This document shows, in pieces, positions 8,375-17,458 of a stretch of DNA of 64,000 nt. Source of the DNA: Paractinoplanes ferrugineus (GTDB taxonomy: Bacteria; Actinomycetota; Actinomycetes; Mycobacteriales; Micromonosporaceae); contig NZ_BOMM01000039.1 in assembly GCF_016862195.1 (NCBI RefSeq), positions 62,001 through 126,000 on the forward strand, read 5' to 3'. The stretch's first letter is position 1. The number at the start of each line of letters is the position of its first letter. The notes below the pieces were generated by a model. The model did no database searches. It was not told the origin of the DNA and was given only the letters and a program-made list of their open reading frames with translations. Position numbers and translations under genes: made by a program.

Positions 8375-8482
8375 ATGCGAGCGACGTCGGTGTCCACCCT
8401 GGAAGCAATCCTGCTCACCGCGAGGGACCTGACGCTTGGCTACGCTCAATCTCGGCATTCTGGCGCACGTCGACGCCGGTAA
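8375..8482 (+). CDS. Possible 35-codon leader ORF overlapping the ribosomal protection gene
   Basis: An ATG at 8375 has GAAGGA 8 bases upstream, a better-placed ribosome binding site than that of the main gene. It opens 35 codons in a frame different from the GTPase gene. The ORF runs past the TTG start at 8436 and stops at 8482, and its last four residues are Arg. Short leaders control classical tet(M)-type genes by attenuation, so a leader is plausible here. It could equally be chance. Confidence 0.35.
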   Translation: MRATSVSTLEAILLTARDLTLGYAQSRHSGARRRR

Positions 8483-10346
8483 GACCAGCCTCACCGAGCG
8501 GCTGCTCCACGCCGCCGGGGTCATCGACGAACTCGGCAGTGTCGACTCCGGTACCACCCGCACCGACACGCTCGACCTGGAACGCCGCCGCGGCATCACG
8601 ATCAAGTCCGCGGTGGTGTCCTTCGTGCTGCGCGGCACCACGGTCAACCTGATCGACACGCCCGGGCACCCCGACTTCATCGCCGAGGTGGAACGGGTGC
8701 TCGGCGTGCTCGACGGCGCCGTCCTGGTGGTCTCCGCCGTGGAGGGGGTGCAGGCCCAGACCCGGGTCCTCGCCCGTACCCTGCACCGGCTGCGCATCCC
8801 GACGTTGATTCTGGTCAACAAGGTGGATCGCGGTGGCGCCCGGTACGGCGGTGTCCTCGACGAGCTCGCCGCCCGGATCAGCCCCGCCCTGGTGCCGATG
8901 AGCCGGGTCACCGGCCTCGGCACGAAACGGGCGGCGGTCCGCGCGCGGGTCGACTGGCTGCGGCTGGCCGATCACGACGACGCCGTGCTGGCCGCGCTCG
9001 TCGAGGACCGCCCGCCGCCGCTGCGGGTGCGCGACAAGGTCCACCCGGTGTACTTCGGTTCGGCGATCACCGGTGCCGGCATCGACGAGCTGATCGACGG
9101 CATCACCACCCTGCTGCCCGCGAGCCGGTCCGGCGGGGGCGAGCGGCCGCCGAGCGGCACGGTGTTCAAGGTCGAGCGGGGGCCGGCCGGGGAGAAGCTC
9201 GCCTACCTGCGCATGTTCGAGGGGACGCTGCGGGTGCGCGACACGGTCGGCGCGGACCGGGTGACCGGCATCCGGGTGTTCGCCGACGGCACCACCCGGG
9301 CCGGCGAGCAGCTGCGGGCCGGTCAGATCGGCACGGTCCGGGGGCTGACCACCATCAAGATCGGCGACCCCGTCGGCGTACGTCTCCAGGCGGCGCACCG
9401 GGCGCAGTTCGCGCCGCCCAGCCTGGAGACGGCGGTGCTCGCGGCCAACCGCGCCGCTCTGCACACCGCCCTGGCCGAGCTGGCCGAACAGGACCCGCTG
9501 ATCGACCTGCGCCAGGACGACGAGCGGCGCGAGGTGTACGTGTCGCTCTACGGCGAGGTGCAGAAGGAGGTCATCCAGGCCACCCTGGCCGAGCAGAACG
9601 GCCTGCGGGTGACCTTCCGGGAGACCACCACGCTGCACATCGAGCGGATCGCGAGGGTGGGGGAGGCGGCCGAGTTCAACAAGGTCGACCCCAACCCGTT
9701 CCTCGCCACCGTCGGTCTGCGGGTGTCGCCCGCCCCGGCCGGCTCGGGGGTGTCGTTCGGGCTGGCGGTGGAGCCGGGGGCGATGCCGGCGGCGTTCTTC
9801 GCGGCGGTCGAGCAGACCGTCCGGGAGACCCTGCGGCAGGGCGTGTACGGCTGGCCGGTGCCGGACGCGGCGGTGGTCATGACCCGCTCGGGCTACTCGG
9901 CCCGGCAGAGTCACGCGCACGCGGTGTTCGACAAGAGCATGTCGTCGACGGGCGGCGATTTCCGCAACGTGACCCCGCTGGTGCTGATGGCGGCGTTGCG
10001 CCGGGCGGGCACGGTGGTGCACGAGCCGATCCACGCGTTCCGGGCGGAGGTGCCGGCCGACACCCAGGCGGCGGTGCTGCCGCTGCTGGCCCGGTTACGG
10101 GCGATCCCGCTGGCGACGGGACCGGCCGGGATCGACGGGCAGATCCCGGCGGCGGCGGTGCACGAGTTGCAGCGGCGACTGCCCGCCCTGACCCGTGGGG
10201 AGGGCGTGCTCGACAGTGCGTTCGACCATTGGGCACCGGTCCGCGGACCGGCGCCGGGCCGGGACCGCACCGGCCCGGATCCGGCGGACCGCAAGGAATA
10301 CCTGCTGCGCGTGGTGCGCCGCAGCGGAGCCCGGGAGGTCTTGTGA
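8436..10346 (+). CDS. Tet(M)/Otr(A)-type ribosomal protection GTPase
   Basis: This 636-residue translational GTPase has the full G-domain set. AHVDAGKTS (G1) is at about residues 10-18, then RGITI (G2), DTPGH (G3) and NKVD (G4). EF-G-like domains II-V follow. Size and motif spacing fit the ribosomal protection family (Tet(M), Otr(A)), shorter than EF-G by roughly 60 residues. Members remove tetracycline from the ribosome, and actinomycete relatives without proven resistance are common. The TTG start is inferred from the conserved MxxLNLGILAHVDAGKTS start. The stop overlaps the next gene by 4 bp. Resistance versus a housekeeping role cannot be settled from sequence alone. Confidence 0.85.
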   Translation: MATLNLGILAHVDAGKTSLTERLLHAAGVIDELGSVDSGTTRTDTLDLERRRGITIKSAVVSFVLRGTTVNLIDTPGHPDFIAEVERVLGVLDGAVLVVSAVEGVQAQTRVLARTLHRLRIPTLILVNKVDRGGARYGGVLDELAARISPALVPMSRVTGLGTKRAAVRARVDWLRLADHDDAVLAALVEDRPPPLRVRDKVHPVYFGSAITGAGIDELIDGITTLLPASRSGGGERPPSGTVFKVERGPAGEKLAYLRMFEGTLRVRDTVGADRVTGIRVFADGTTRAGEQLRAGQIGTVRGLTTIKIGDPVGVRLQAAHRAQFAPPSLETAVLAANRAALHTALAELAEQDPLIDLRQDDERREVYVSLYGEVQKEVIQATLAEQNGLRVTFRETTTLHIERIARVGEAAEFNKVDPNPFLATVGLRVSPAPAGSGVSFGLAVEPGAMPAAFFAAVEQTVRETLRQGVYGWPVPDAAVVMTRSGYSARQSHAHAVFDKSMSSTGGDFRNVTPLVLMAALRRAGTVVHEPIHAFRAEVPADTQAAVLPLLARLRAIPLATGPAGIDGQIPAAAVHELQRRLPALTRGEGVLDSAFDHWAPVRGPAPGRDRTGPDPADRKEYLLRVVRRSGAREVL

Positions 10347-11248
10347 AGCTGCGCGACGGGGAGCTGGACATCACCGGCGACATGGTGCGGCGACTGCTCG
10401 CCGCCCAGTTCCCGGCGTGGGCCGGGCGGGAACTGCGGCCGGTGGCCGAGGGCGGCACCGAGCACCTGATGTTCCGGCTCGGCGAGGATCTGGTGGTGCG
10501 GCTGCCCCGGCTGCCGTCGGGCGGCGCCACCGTCGAACGTGAGCGGCGCTGGCTGCCCTACCTGGCGCCGCATCTGCCGCTGGCGATCCCGGAGCCGGTC
10601 GGGTTCGGCCGCCCCGGCGAGGGTTGTCCGCTGCCGTGGTCGGTCTACCGGTGGCGGCCCGGCGACCATCACATGACCGACCCGCCGGCCACCGCCGCGG
10701 CGCTCGGCGACTTCGTGGCCGCCCTGCAACGCGTTCCGGTGCCGCCCGACGCCCCGCCGGCCTACCGCGGCGGCCTCACCCCGGAGCCGGCCGGCGGTGC
10801 CGGGAGCGGGCCTGGCCGGGAGGTCGGTTACGCGCGGGCGGACGCGGAGATGCGCGCGGCGGCGCGTGATCTGCGCGTGCCGGCGGTGCTGAGGCTCTGG
10901 GACGCGGCACTGGAACTGCCGGGCTGGGCCGGGCCGCCGGTCTGGGTGCACAGCGATCTGCTGCCGGGCAACGTGCTGTTCCGGGCCGGTCGGCTGGACG
11001 CGGTGATCGATTTCGGGTGTGCCGGGGTCGGGGATCCGGCCGCCGATCTGATGGCGGGCTGGGCGATGTTCGGGCCGGCGGAGCGGCGCGGGTTCCGGGC
11101 CCGGCTCGCCGTCGACGACGACACCTGGGCTCGCGGCCGGGCGTATGCGCTGGTCTTCGGCCTGGCCGCGTGGCACTACTACCGCTCCCGCAAGCCGGCT
11201 TTCGCCGCACTGGGCCGCCGCACCGTCAACCAGGCGTTGACGGATTGA
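10343..11248 (+). CDS. Aminoglycoside-phosphotransferase-like kinase
   Basis: This 301-residue APH/ChoK-type kinase has GGTEHLMFRLGEDLVVRLPR as nucleotide-binding N-lobe, VHSDLLPGNVLF with catalytic Asp205 and Asn210, and DAVIDFGCAGVGDPAADL as the metal-binding DFG-like segment. Such enzymes phosphorylate small hydroxylated compounds, and many genomic copies do not act on aminoglycosides. The GTG start overlaps the preceding stop (GTGA) and has GGGAGG upstream, so it is translationally coupled to the ribosomal protection gene. The pairing of two resistance-type genes is suggestive but not proof of a resistance role. Confidence 0.85.
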   Translation: MKLRDGELDITGDMVRRLLAAQFPAWAGRELRPVAEGGTEHLMFRLGEDLVVRLPRLPSGGATVERERRWLPYLAPHLPLAIPEPVGFGRPGEGCPLPWSVYRWRPGDHHMTDPPATAAALGDFVAALQRVPVPPDAPPAYRGGLTPEPAGGAGSGPGREVGYARADAEMRAAARDLRVPAVLRLWDAALELPGWAGPPVWVHSDLLPGNVLFRAGRLDAVIDFGCAGVGDPAADLMAGWAMFGPAERRGFRARLAVDDDTWARGRAYALVFGLAAWHYYRSRKPAFAALGRRTVNQALTD

Positions 11249-11252
11249 GGTC

Positions 11253-11269
11253 GTCAACCTAGGGTTGAC
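11253..11269. promoter_or_regulatory. 17-bp perfect palindrome, probable autoregulatory operator
   Basis: GTCAACCTAGGGTTGAC has 7-bp arms around TAG and ends 3 bp before the ATG of the Clp-N-domain gene. It occupies the position of the ribosome binding site and probably the transcription start. A protein bound here would block the gene. The downstream protein has its own helix-turn-helix, which makes autorepression the simplest reading. Confidence 0.65.
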
Positions 11270-11272
11270 GGC

Positions 11273-11977
11273 ATGACTCAGCAGATCGTCCCGCCCGTCC
11301 GACTCGACGAGCTCATCCACGCCATCACCAGCAACCGGCCCAACGACCCGCTCGAGCGGGTGTCCGACGCGGTCGTCCTCGCCGATCACCTGGGGGAGCT
11401 GGCCGACCACCTGATCGGGCACTTCGTCGACCAGGCCCGCCGCTCCGGCGCCTCGTGGACCGACATCGGCCGCAGCATGGGTGTCACCAAGCAGGCGGCC
11501 CAGAAACGGTTCGTGCCCAAGGGGCAGGAGCAGGGCTTCGAGCGGTTCACCGCGGCGGCCCGCAACGCCGTGCTGGCGTCGATGAACATCGCCAAGGCCG
11601 GCGGCCACGCGCAGATCCACGTCGAGCACCTTCTCCTCGGCGTACTGCAGACTCCTGAAGCGCTCGGCACCCGAGCCCTCGCCGCGCAGGGTCTCGACGT
11701 CGAAGCCGTGCGCGGCGCGGCGACCGCGGCCCTGCCGGCGGCCGAGGGCCCCGCGCCCGACCTGGTGCCCTACGACGCCCGCGCCCGCAAGGCCCTGGAG
11801 CTCACCTTCCGTGAGATGACCCGCCTCGGCCAGCAGAGCGTCGGCACCGGCCACCTCCTGCTCGCCCTGATCGAGCAGGACCAGCCGGAGGGCGGCGTGC
11901 TGCACCGGCTCGAGGTCGACAAGCCCGCGGTCGAGCAGTTCCTGGCCGGCGCCGAGCAGGAAGCCATGAACACCTGA
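11273..11977 (+). CDS. ClpC2-like protein: HTH plus Clp N-terminal domains
   Basis: This 234-residue protein lacks any ATPase module. Residues about 55-80 (GASWTDIGRSMGVTKQAAQKRF) are a clear helix-turn-helix. From about residue 88, two Clp-N repeats follow (ARNAVLASMNIAKAGGHAQIHVEHLLLGVLQ and LTFREMTRLGQQSVGTGHLLLALIEQ). This matches the actinobacterial ClpC2 type. These are short proteins resembling the ClpC1 N-domain, reported in mycobacteria to repress their own gene and to bind ClpC1-targeting cyclic peptides. The palindrome directly upstream fits autoregulation. Alternative names would be 'Clp protease N-terminal domain protein'. Confidence 0.8.
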   Translation: MTQQIVPPVRLDELIHAITSNRPNDPLERVSDAVVLADHLGELADHLIGHFVDQARRSGASWTDIGRSMGVTKQAAQKRFVPKGQEQGFERFTAAARNAVLASMNIAKAGGHAQIHVEHLLLGVLQTPEALGTRALAAQGLDVEAVRGAATAALPAAEGPAPDLVPYDARARKALELTFREMTRLGQQSVGTGHLLLALIEQDQPEGGVLHRLEVDKPAVEQFLAGAEQEAMNT

Positions 11978-11980
11978 CGG

Positions 11981-12001
11981 ATGTCATGGTCACGACATGA
12001 C
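11981..12001. promoter_or_regulatory. Overlapping dyad upstream of ABC/two-component operon
   Basis: The stretch holds GTCATG-N7-CATGAC (11983-12001) and, offset, ATGTC-N8-GACAT (11981-11998). It ends 45 bp before the ATPase start at 12047 and begins 3 bp after the ClpC2-like stop. It could be the binding site of the operon's own LuxR-type response regulator, or a transcription terminator for the upstream gene. Confidence 0.4.
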
Positions 12002-12046
12002 GCGCGACCCCGGGCGCGGCAACCCGCGGCCGCGACGATTGTCGGC

Positions 12047-12987
<941 letters not shown>

Positions 12988-12991
<4 letters not shown>

Positions 12992-13770
12992 GCACCGCCA
13001 CCGTCCCGCGTAACCTGCCCCGCTTCGGCGGCTTCAGCACCGGCATGATCAAACTGGAGTTGCGGCGGATGGTCCGCAACCGCCGCACGGTCATCTTCAC
13101 CGTCGTCATGCCGCCGGTGTTCTTCCTGCTCTTCGGCACCGACGCGGCCTCACGCAACGAGGCCGTCGGCGCGCACGGCAACGTCAGCGGCTACATCCTG
13201 GTCAGCATGGCCGTCTACGGCGCGATGCTGGCCACCACGTCGGGCGGCGCGATGGTCTCCATCGAACGCGCCGCCGGGTGGAGCCGGCAGCTGCGCCTGA
13301 CCCCGCTCAAACCGATCGCCTACGTCGCCGTCAAACTCGCCCTCGCGATGATCATCGGGGCCGTGGCGGTGGCGGTGGCGTTCGCGGTGGGCTCGGTCAC
13401 GGGGGCGAAGCTGCCGGTTCACGCCTGGATCGGCTGCGGGCTGCTGGCCTGGGTGTGCGCGCTGGTGTTCGCCGCGTTCGGGCTGTTCATGGGCTACCTG
13501 CTGCCCAGTGAGAACGTCATGCAGCTCCTCGGCCCGGTGCTCGCGGTGCTGTCGTTCGCCGGTGGGCTGTTCGTGCCGGTCGACAAGCTCGGCCACACGT
13601 TCGCGACGATAGCCGAATTCACTCCGGTGTACGGGGTGGGGGAGATCGCCCGCTACCCGCTGACCCAGGACGGCAACCTGTGGCTCGCCGCCCTCAACGT
13701 GATCGTCTGGACCGCCCTGTTCTCCGCCGGTGCGATGTGGCGGTTCCGCCGCGACACCGCCCGCGTGTGA
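12988..13770 (+). CDS. ABC-2 type transporter permease
   Basis: This 260-residue membrane protein has about six hydrophobic segments and the ABC-2 pattern: an N-terminal amphipathic stretch (MIKLELRRMVRNRRTVIFTVVMPP), the RLTPLKP cytoplasmic loop, and the AGGLFVPVDKLG loop near the penultimate helix. It overlaps the ATPase gene (ATGA) and is followed 12 bp later by the sensor kinase gene. It forms the channel of a drug, lipid or peptide exporter whose substrate is unknown. Confidence 0.88.
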
Positions 13771-13782
13771 GCCGGTAGCGTC

Positions 13783-14898
13783 GTGGACGTGACCGCCGTG
13801 AAGGCCCCGTACGGGGGCAAACGATACGGGTGGCTCTTCTCGGCGGTCTGGCTGTTCTACCTCGGCGACTCGGTCGGCGCCCTGTGGGACCAGCCGGACA
13901 TGCTGTGGCGAGTCGTCGGCCTGTTCGCCGTCGTCTCGTTCGCCGCCACCTACCTGTTCATGGTGCGGATGGCCAGCCGGCTGCCGGACACGGCACCCCC
14001 GCCCCTGGCCTTCACGGTGCGCGCCGCGCTCGGCATCGCGCTCATGCTCGCCCTGTTCGGCCTGCAGATCCCCGGGGCCGGCGCGCACGCCCTGACCTGC
14101 CTGGTCTACGTCGCCGCGTTCGCGATGGTCAGCCTGCCGCTGCCGGTGGCCGCGCCGCTGGCGGCGCTGCTGGTCGCCGCGGCCGAGATCCTGCCGGCGG
14201 TGGTGCCGGGCTGGGACGACAACGGCTACGGCCTGGCCGTTCTGCTCGGCTCCCTGGCCACCTGGGGCATCCGGCTCGCCGGAATCCGGCAGAACCGGCT
14301 CATCGCCGCCCAGCGGGAGATCGCCGACCTGGCCGTGCAGAACGAACGCGCCCGCATCGCCGGCGACCTGCACGACATCCTCGGCCACTCGCTGACCGTC
14401 GTGGCGGTCAAGGCCGAACTGGCCCAGCGGCTGCTCGACGTCGACCTCGACCGGGCCCGCCGCGAACTCGCCGACCTGGAGTCGCTGGCCCGCGACGCGC
14501 TCGCCGACGTGCGCTCGACCGCGCTGGGGGTGCGGGGCATCTCGCTGCCGGGGGAGATCGCCGCCGCCCGCGAGGCCCTCGCGGCGGCGAACGTCGAAGC
14601 GGTCCTGCCCGGCGCCGCCGACGAGATCCCCACCCGCAACCGTGAACTGTTCGCCTGGACGATCCGCGAGGCGGTCACCAACATCGTCCGGCACAGCGGC
14701 GCCGCGCATGCCACGGTCACCTTGCACCCCGGCGCCGTGGAGATCGTCGACGACGGCACCGGCTCCGCCGTGGTCAAGGGGGACGGCCAGGGCCTCGCCG
14801 GGCTGCGCCGGCGCGCGGAAGCGCTGGGCGCGAAACTCACTGTCGGTCGCCGCGAAGACCAGCCGGGCTTCCGGGTACGCGTGGAGGTCTCCTCATGA
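13783..14898 (+). CDS. NarL/DesK-type sensor histidine kinase
   Basis: This 371-residue protein has about five membrane helices in residues 15-165 and then a HisKA_3 domain, RIAGDLHDILGHSLTVV, with phospho-acceptor His197. The HATPase domain contains TNIVRHSGA (N box), IVDDGTG (D/F box) and GQGLAGLRRRAEALG (G box). There is no extracytoplasmic sensor domain, so signals from the membrane or from the neighbouring transporter are likely. It overlaps the response regulator gene by 4 bp. Start GTG 13783 or GTG 13789 are both possible. Confidence 0.9.
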   Translation: MDVTAVKAPYGGKRYGWLFSAVWLFYLGDSVGALWDQPDMLWRVVGLFAVVSFAATYLFMVRMASRLPDTAPPPLAFTVRAALGIALMLALFGLQIPGAGAHALTCLVYVAAFAMVSLPLPVAAPLAALLVAAAEILPAVVPGWDDNGYGLAVLLGSLATWGIRLAGIRQNRLIAAQREIADLAVQNERARIAGDLHDILGHSLTVVAVKAELAQRLLDVDLDRARRELADLESLARDALADVRSTALGVRGISLPGEIAAAREALAAANVEAVLPGAADEIPTRNRELFAWTIREAVTNIVRHSGAAHATVTLHPGAVEIVDDGTGSAVVKGDGQGLAGLRRRAEALGAKLTVGRREDQPGFRVRVEVSS

Positions 14899-15506
14899 TC
14901 AAAGTCCTGCTCGCCGACGATCAGGCCCTGGTGCGCGGCGCGATGGCGGCCCTGCTCGACATGGAGGCCGACCTCAAGGTCGTCACCGAGGTCGGCCGCG
15001 GCGACGAGGTGCTGGCCGCCGCCCGCGACCACGACATCGACGTGGCCCTGCTCGACGTCGAGATGCCCGGCATGGACGGCGTGGCCGCCGCCCGGGAGCT
15101 GCACAAACAGCTGCCCCGGGTGAAAGTGCTGATGGTGACCACGTTCGGCCGGGCCGGCTACCTGCGTCAGGCGATGGCGGCCGGGGCCAGCGGGTTCATC
15201 GTCAAGGACACCCCCGCCCGGCAACTCGCCGACGCCGTCCGCCGCGTACACGAAGGGCTGCGGGTGGTCGACCCGGAACTCGCCGCCCAGTCCCTCGCCC
15301 AGGGCGAGTCACCACTGACCGAGCGGGAGACCGACGTGCTGCGCGCCGCCCGAGACGGCGGAACGGTCGCTGACATAGCCCGTGAGCTGCGCCTTTCCGA
15401 CGGAACCGTGCGCAACCACCTGTCCTCGGCGATCGGCAAGACCGGCGCCCGCACCCGCGCCGAAGCCGTCCGGCTGGCCCTGGACAACGGCTGGCTGCTC
15501 ACTTGA
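14895..15506 (+). CDS. LuxR/NarL-family response regulator
   Basis: This 203-residue protein has a receiver domain (DDQALVRGAMAALL, phospho-acceptor Asp54 in LLDVEMPGMDG, conserved Thr in MVTTFGR, Lys in FIVKDTP). A C-terminal LuxR helix-turn-helix follows (LTERETDVLRAARDGGTVADIARELRLSDGTVRNHLSSAIGK). It is the cognate partner of the preceding DesK-like kinase. The four overlapping genes 12047-15506 form one transport and two-component operon, and the dyad at 11981-12001 is a candidate target. Confidence 0.92.
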   Translation: MIKVLLADDQALVRGAMAALLDMEADLKVVTEVGRGDEVLAAARDHDIDVALLDVEMPGMDGVAAARELHKQLPRVKVLMVTTFGRAGYLRQAMAAGASGFIVKDTPARQLADAVRRVHEGLRVVDPELAAQSLAQGESPLTERETDVLRAARDGGTVADIARELRLSDGTVRNHLSSAIGKTGARTRAEAVRLALDNGWLLT

Positions 15507-15574
15507 GAAGAAATCCGCTGCGCTACCGACCCGCAACCGTCAGCGACCACTGACCGCACCCGTCGCCGACAAAA

Positions 15575-15604
15575 GTTCCCCCTGCAGCCAACAACGGGGG
15601 GAAC
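15575..15604 (+). promoter_or_regulatory. Hairpin sequestering the ribosome binding site of the sigma factor gene
   Basis: GTTCCCCC (15575-15582) pairs perfectly with GGGGGAAC (15597-15604) around a 14-base loop. The right arm is the GGGGGGAA ribosome binding site, and the ATG follows five bases later at 15610. Folding would hide the site from the ribosome, so translation could depend on a protein, an sRNA or temperature opening the stem. Alternatively it is an operator-like dyad at DNA level. Confidence 0.5.
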
Positions 15605-15609
15605 CAATC

Positions 15610-16455
15610 ATGACCGCAGGTACGAGCACCGTCACCCGCGAGCAGGAGAAGCTCATCCGCGACAACATGGCCCTGGTCGGCCACATGGTCCGCGAGATGC
15701 TGTTCAAGGTTCCGCCGCACGTGCACCGTGACGACCTCGCCTCGGCCGGCTACACCGCCCTCGTCACCGCCGTGCGGGCGTTCGACGCGAACCGGGGCAT
15801 CCCGTTCGGCAAGTTCGCCGCCATGCGCGTGCGCGGCGCCCTGCTCGACGAGCTGCGCAGCATGGACTGGGCGACCCGCTCGGTGCGCGCCCGCGCCCGC
15901 CGCGCCGACGTCGCCCGCCAGGAACTCACCGTCCAGCTCGGCCGCACCCCCACCCCCGACGAGCTCGCCGAACTGCTCGGCGTCGCCGTCACCGAACTCA
16001 CCAGCGTCGACGACGACGTGCAGCGCGCCGCCGTGCTGTCGCTGCAGGGCTTCGCCACCGGCTCCGCCGACGACATGGTCACCGAGACCGCCATGAACCC
16101 CGAGGAGATGCTGCTGCACCGCGAGCGCATCGGCTACCTGCACGACGCCGTCGCCGTGCTGCCCGAGCGGCTGCGGTTCGTCGTCGAGGCGTCGTTCCTG
16201 CGCGAGCGACCCCTCGCCGAGGTCGCCACCGAGCTCGGCGTCACCGAGTCACGGGTCTCGCAGCTGCGCACCGAAGCCCTCGCCCTGCTCAAGGACGGCC
16301 TGACCACGCACATGGACCAGAAGGAGACCGGCACCGCCAAGGACGGCTGCGTCGCCCGCCGCCGGGCCCTCTACGCCGCGCAGATCGCCGCCCGCTCCAC
16401 CATGGCGACCCGCCTGTCCGCCACCAGCGCCCAGGGCGAGCGCCTCGCCGCCTGA
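15610..16455 (+). CDS. FliA/WhiG-type RNA polymerase sigma factor
   Basis: This 281-residue sigma-70-family protein lacks region 1. Region 2 is seen in DDLASAGYTALVTAVRAFDANRGIPFGKFAAMRVRGALLDELRSMDW, where the FxxFAxxRIRGAxxDELRxxDW pattern is diagnostic of the FliA/WhiG/SigB-like group. Region 3 follows (RRADVARQELTVQLGRTPTPDELAELL) and region 4 is FLRERPLAEVATELGVTESRVSQLRTEAL. A roughly 45-residue Ala/Arg-rich C-terminal tail is unusual. In actinomycetes such factors direct motility or sporulation genes. The start is fixed by the strong GGGGGG ribosome binding site. Confidence 0.88.
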   Translation: MTAGTSTVTREQEKLIRDNMALVGHMVREMLFKVPPHVHRDDLASAGYTALVTAVRAFDANRGIPFGKFAAMRVRGALLDELRSMDWATRSVRARARRADVARQELTVQLGRTPTPDELAELLGVAVTELTSVDDDVQRAAVLSLQGFATGSADDMVTETAMNPEEMLLHRERIGYLHDAVAVLPERLRFVVEASFLRERPLAEVATELGVTESRVSQLRTEALALLKDGLTTHMDQKETGTAKDGCVARRRALYAAQIAARSTMATRLSATSAQGERLAA

Positions 16456-16501
16456 TCGCGGCCCGGGGGCGCCCCGGCGCGGGCGCCTAAGATCTCTGCT
16501 C

Positions 16502-17458
16502 GTGACCCCTGTGAGCCTGCAAGACATCCGCGACGCCGCCCACCGCATCGCCGGGAGTGCCCACCGCACCCCGGTGCTGCGCTCACGCACCCTCGACGGC
16601 CTCGTCGGCGCCGAGGTCTTCCTCAAGGCGGAGAACCTCCAGCGGATCGGGGCGTTCAAGTTCCGCGGCGCCTACAACGCCATCTGCCAGCTCACCGGCG
16701 AGCAACTGGCCCGCGGGATCGCCGCCTACTCCTCCGGCAACCACGCCCAGGCGGTCGCGCTGGCCGCCCGCGAACTGGGCAGCACCGCTGTGATCGTCAT
16801 GCCCGCCGACACCCCGGCCGCCAAGCTCGACGCCGTCCGCGGCTACGGCGCCGAGATCGTCACCTACGACCGCTACACCGGCGACCGCGAGGAGATCGGC
16901 CGGCGCCTCGCCGCCGACCGGGGCCTCGCCCTGATCCCGCCGTACGACCACCCGCACGTCATCGCCGGGCAGGGCACCGCCGCGCTCGAACTGCTCGACC
17001 AGGCCGGCGACCTCGACGCGCTCGTCGTACCGGTCGGCGGGGGCGGGCTCATCGCCGGCAGCGCCACCGCCGCCAAAGGCCTGCAACCCGACATCAAGAT
17101 CATCGGCGTGGAACCGGCCGCCGGGGACGACACCCGCCGCTCCCTGGCCGCGGGGGAGCGGGTCAGCATCCCGGTGCCCCGCACCATCGCCGACGGGCAG
17201 GCCGCCGCCATCCCCGGCGAACTCACCTTCTCGATAAACAAAACCCTCGTCGACGAGATCGTGCTGGTCACCGACGACGAGATCCGCGACGGCCTGCGGT
17301 TCGCCCTCGACCGGCTCAAAACCGTCCTCGAACCCTCCGGCGCCTCCGGCCTCGCCGCCCTGCTCGCCGGCCGGATCACCCCCGGACCGGCCCGCATCGG
17401 CGTGATCCTCTCCGGCGGCAACGTCGGCGCCGCCCGCCTCGCCGAGCTACTCGCCTAA
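16502..17458 (+). CDS. PLP-dependent threonine/serine dehydratase-like enzyme
   Basis: This 318-residue fold-type II PLP enzyme has Lys53 in AFKFRGAYNA as the Schiff-base lysine, SSGNHAQA as the substrate loop, and PVGGGGLIAGS as the phosphate-binding glycine loop. Its length lacks the ACT regulatory domain of biosynthetic IlvA. It therefore resembles catabolic threonine dehydratase, serine racemase or threo-3-hydroxyaspartate ammonia-lyase. These cannot be separated by eye. The GTG start lies just ahead of the conserved SLQDIRDAAHRIAG helix. Its 3' end overlaps the convergent epimerase gene by 12 bp. Confidence 0.85.
   Translation: MTPVSLQDIRDAAHRIAGSAHRTPVLRSRTLDGLVGAEVFLKAENLQRIGAFKFRGAYNAICQLTGEQLARGIAAYSSGNHAQAVALAARELGSTAVIVMPADTPAAKLDAVRGYGAEIVTYDRYTGDREEIGRRLAADRGLALIPPYDHPHVIAGQGTAALELLDQAGDLDALVVPVGGGGLIAGSATAAKGLQPDIKIIGVEPAAGDDTRRSLAAGERVSIPVPRTIADGQAAAIPGELTFSINKTLVDEIVLVTDDEIRDGLRFALDRLKTVLEPSGASGLAALLAGRITPGPARIGVILSGGNVGAARLAELLA

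Noticed and set aside
8415-10034. 539-codon minus-strand frame opposite the ribosomal protection gene
   Set aside because: No family features. The plus strand carries all GTPase motifs. High GC makes long antisense frames common here.
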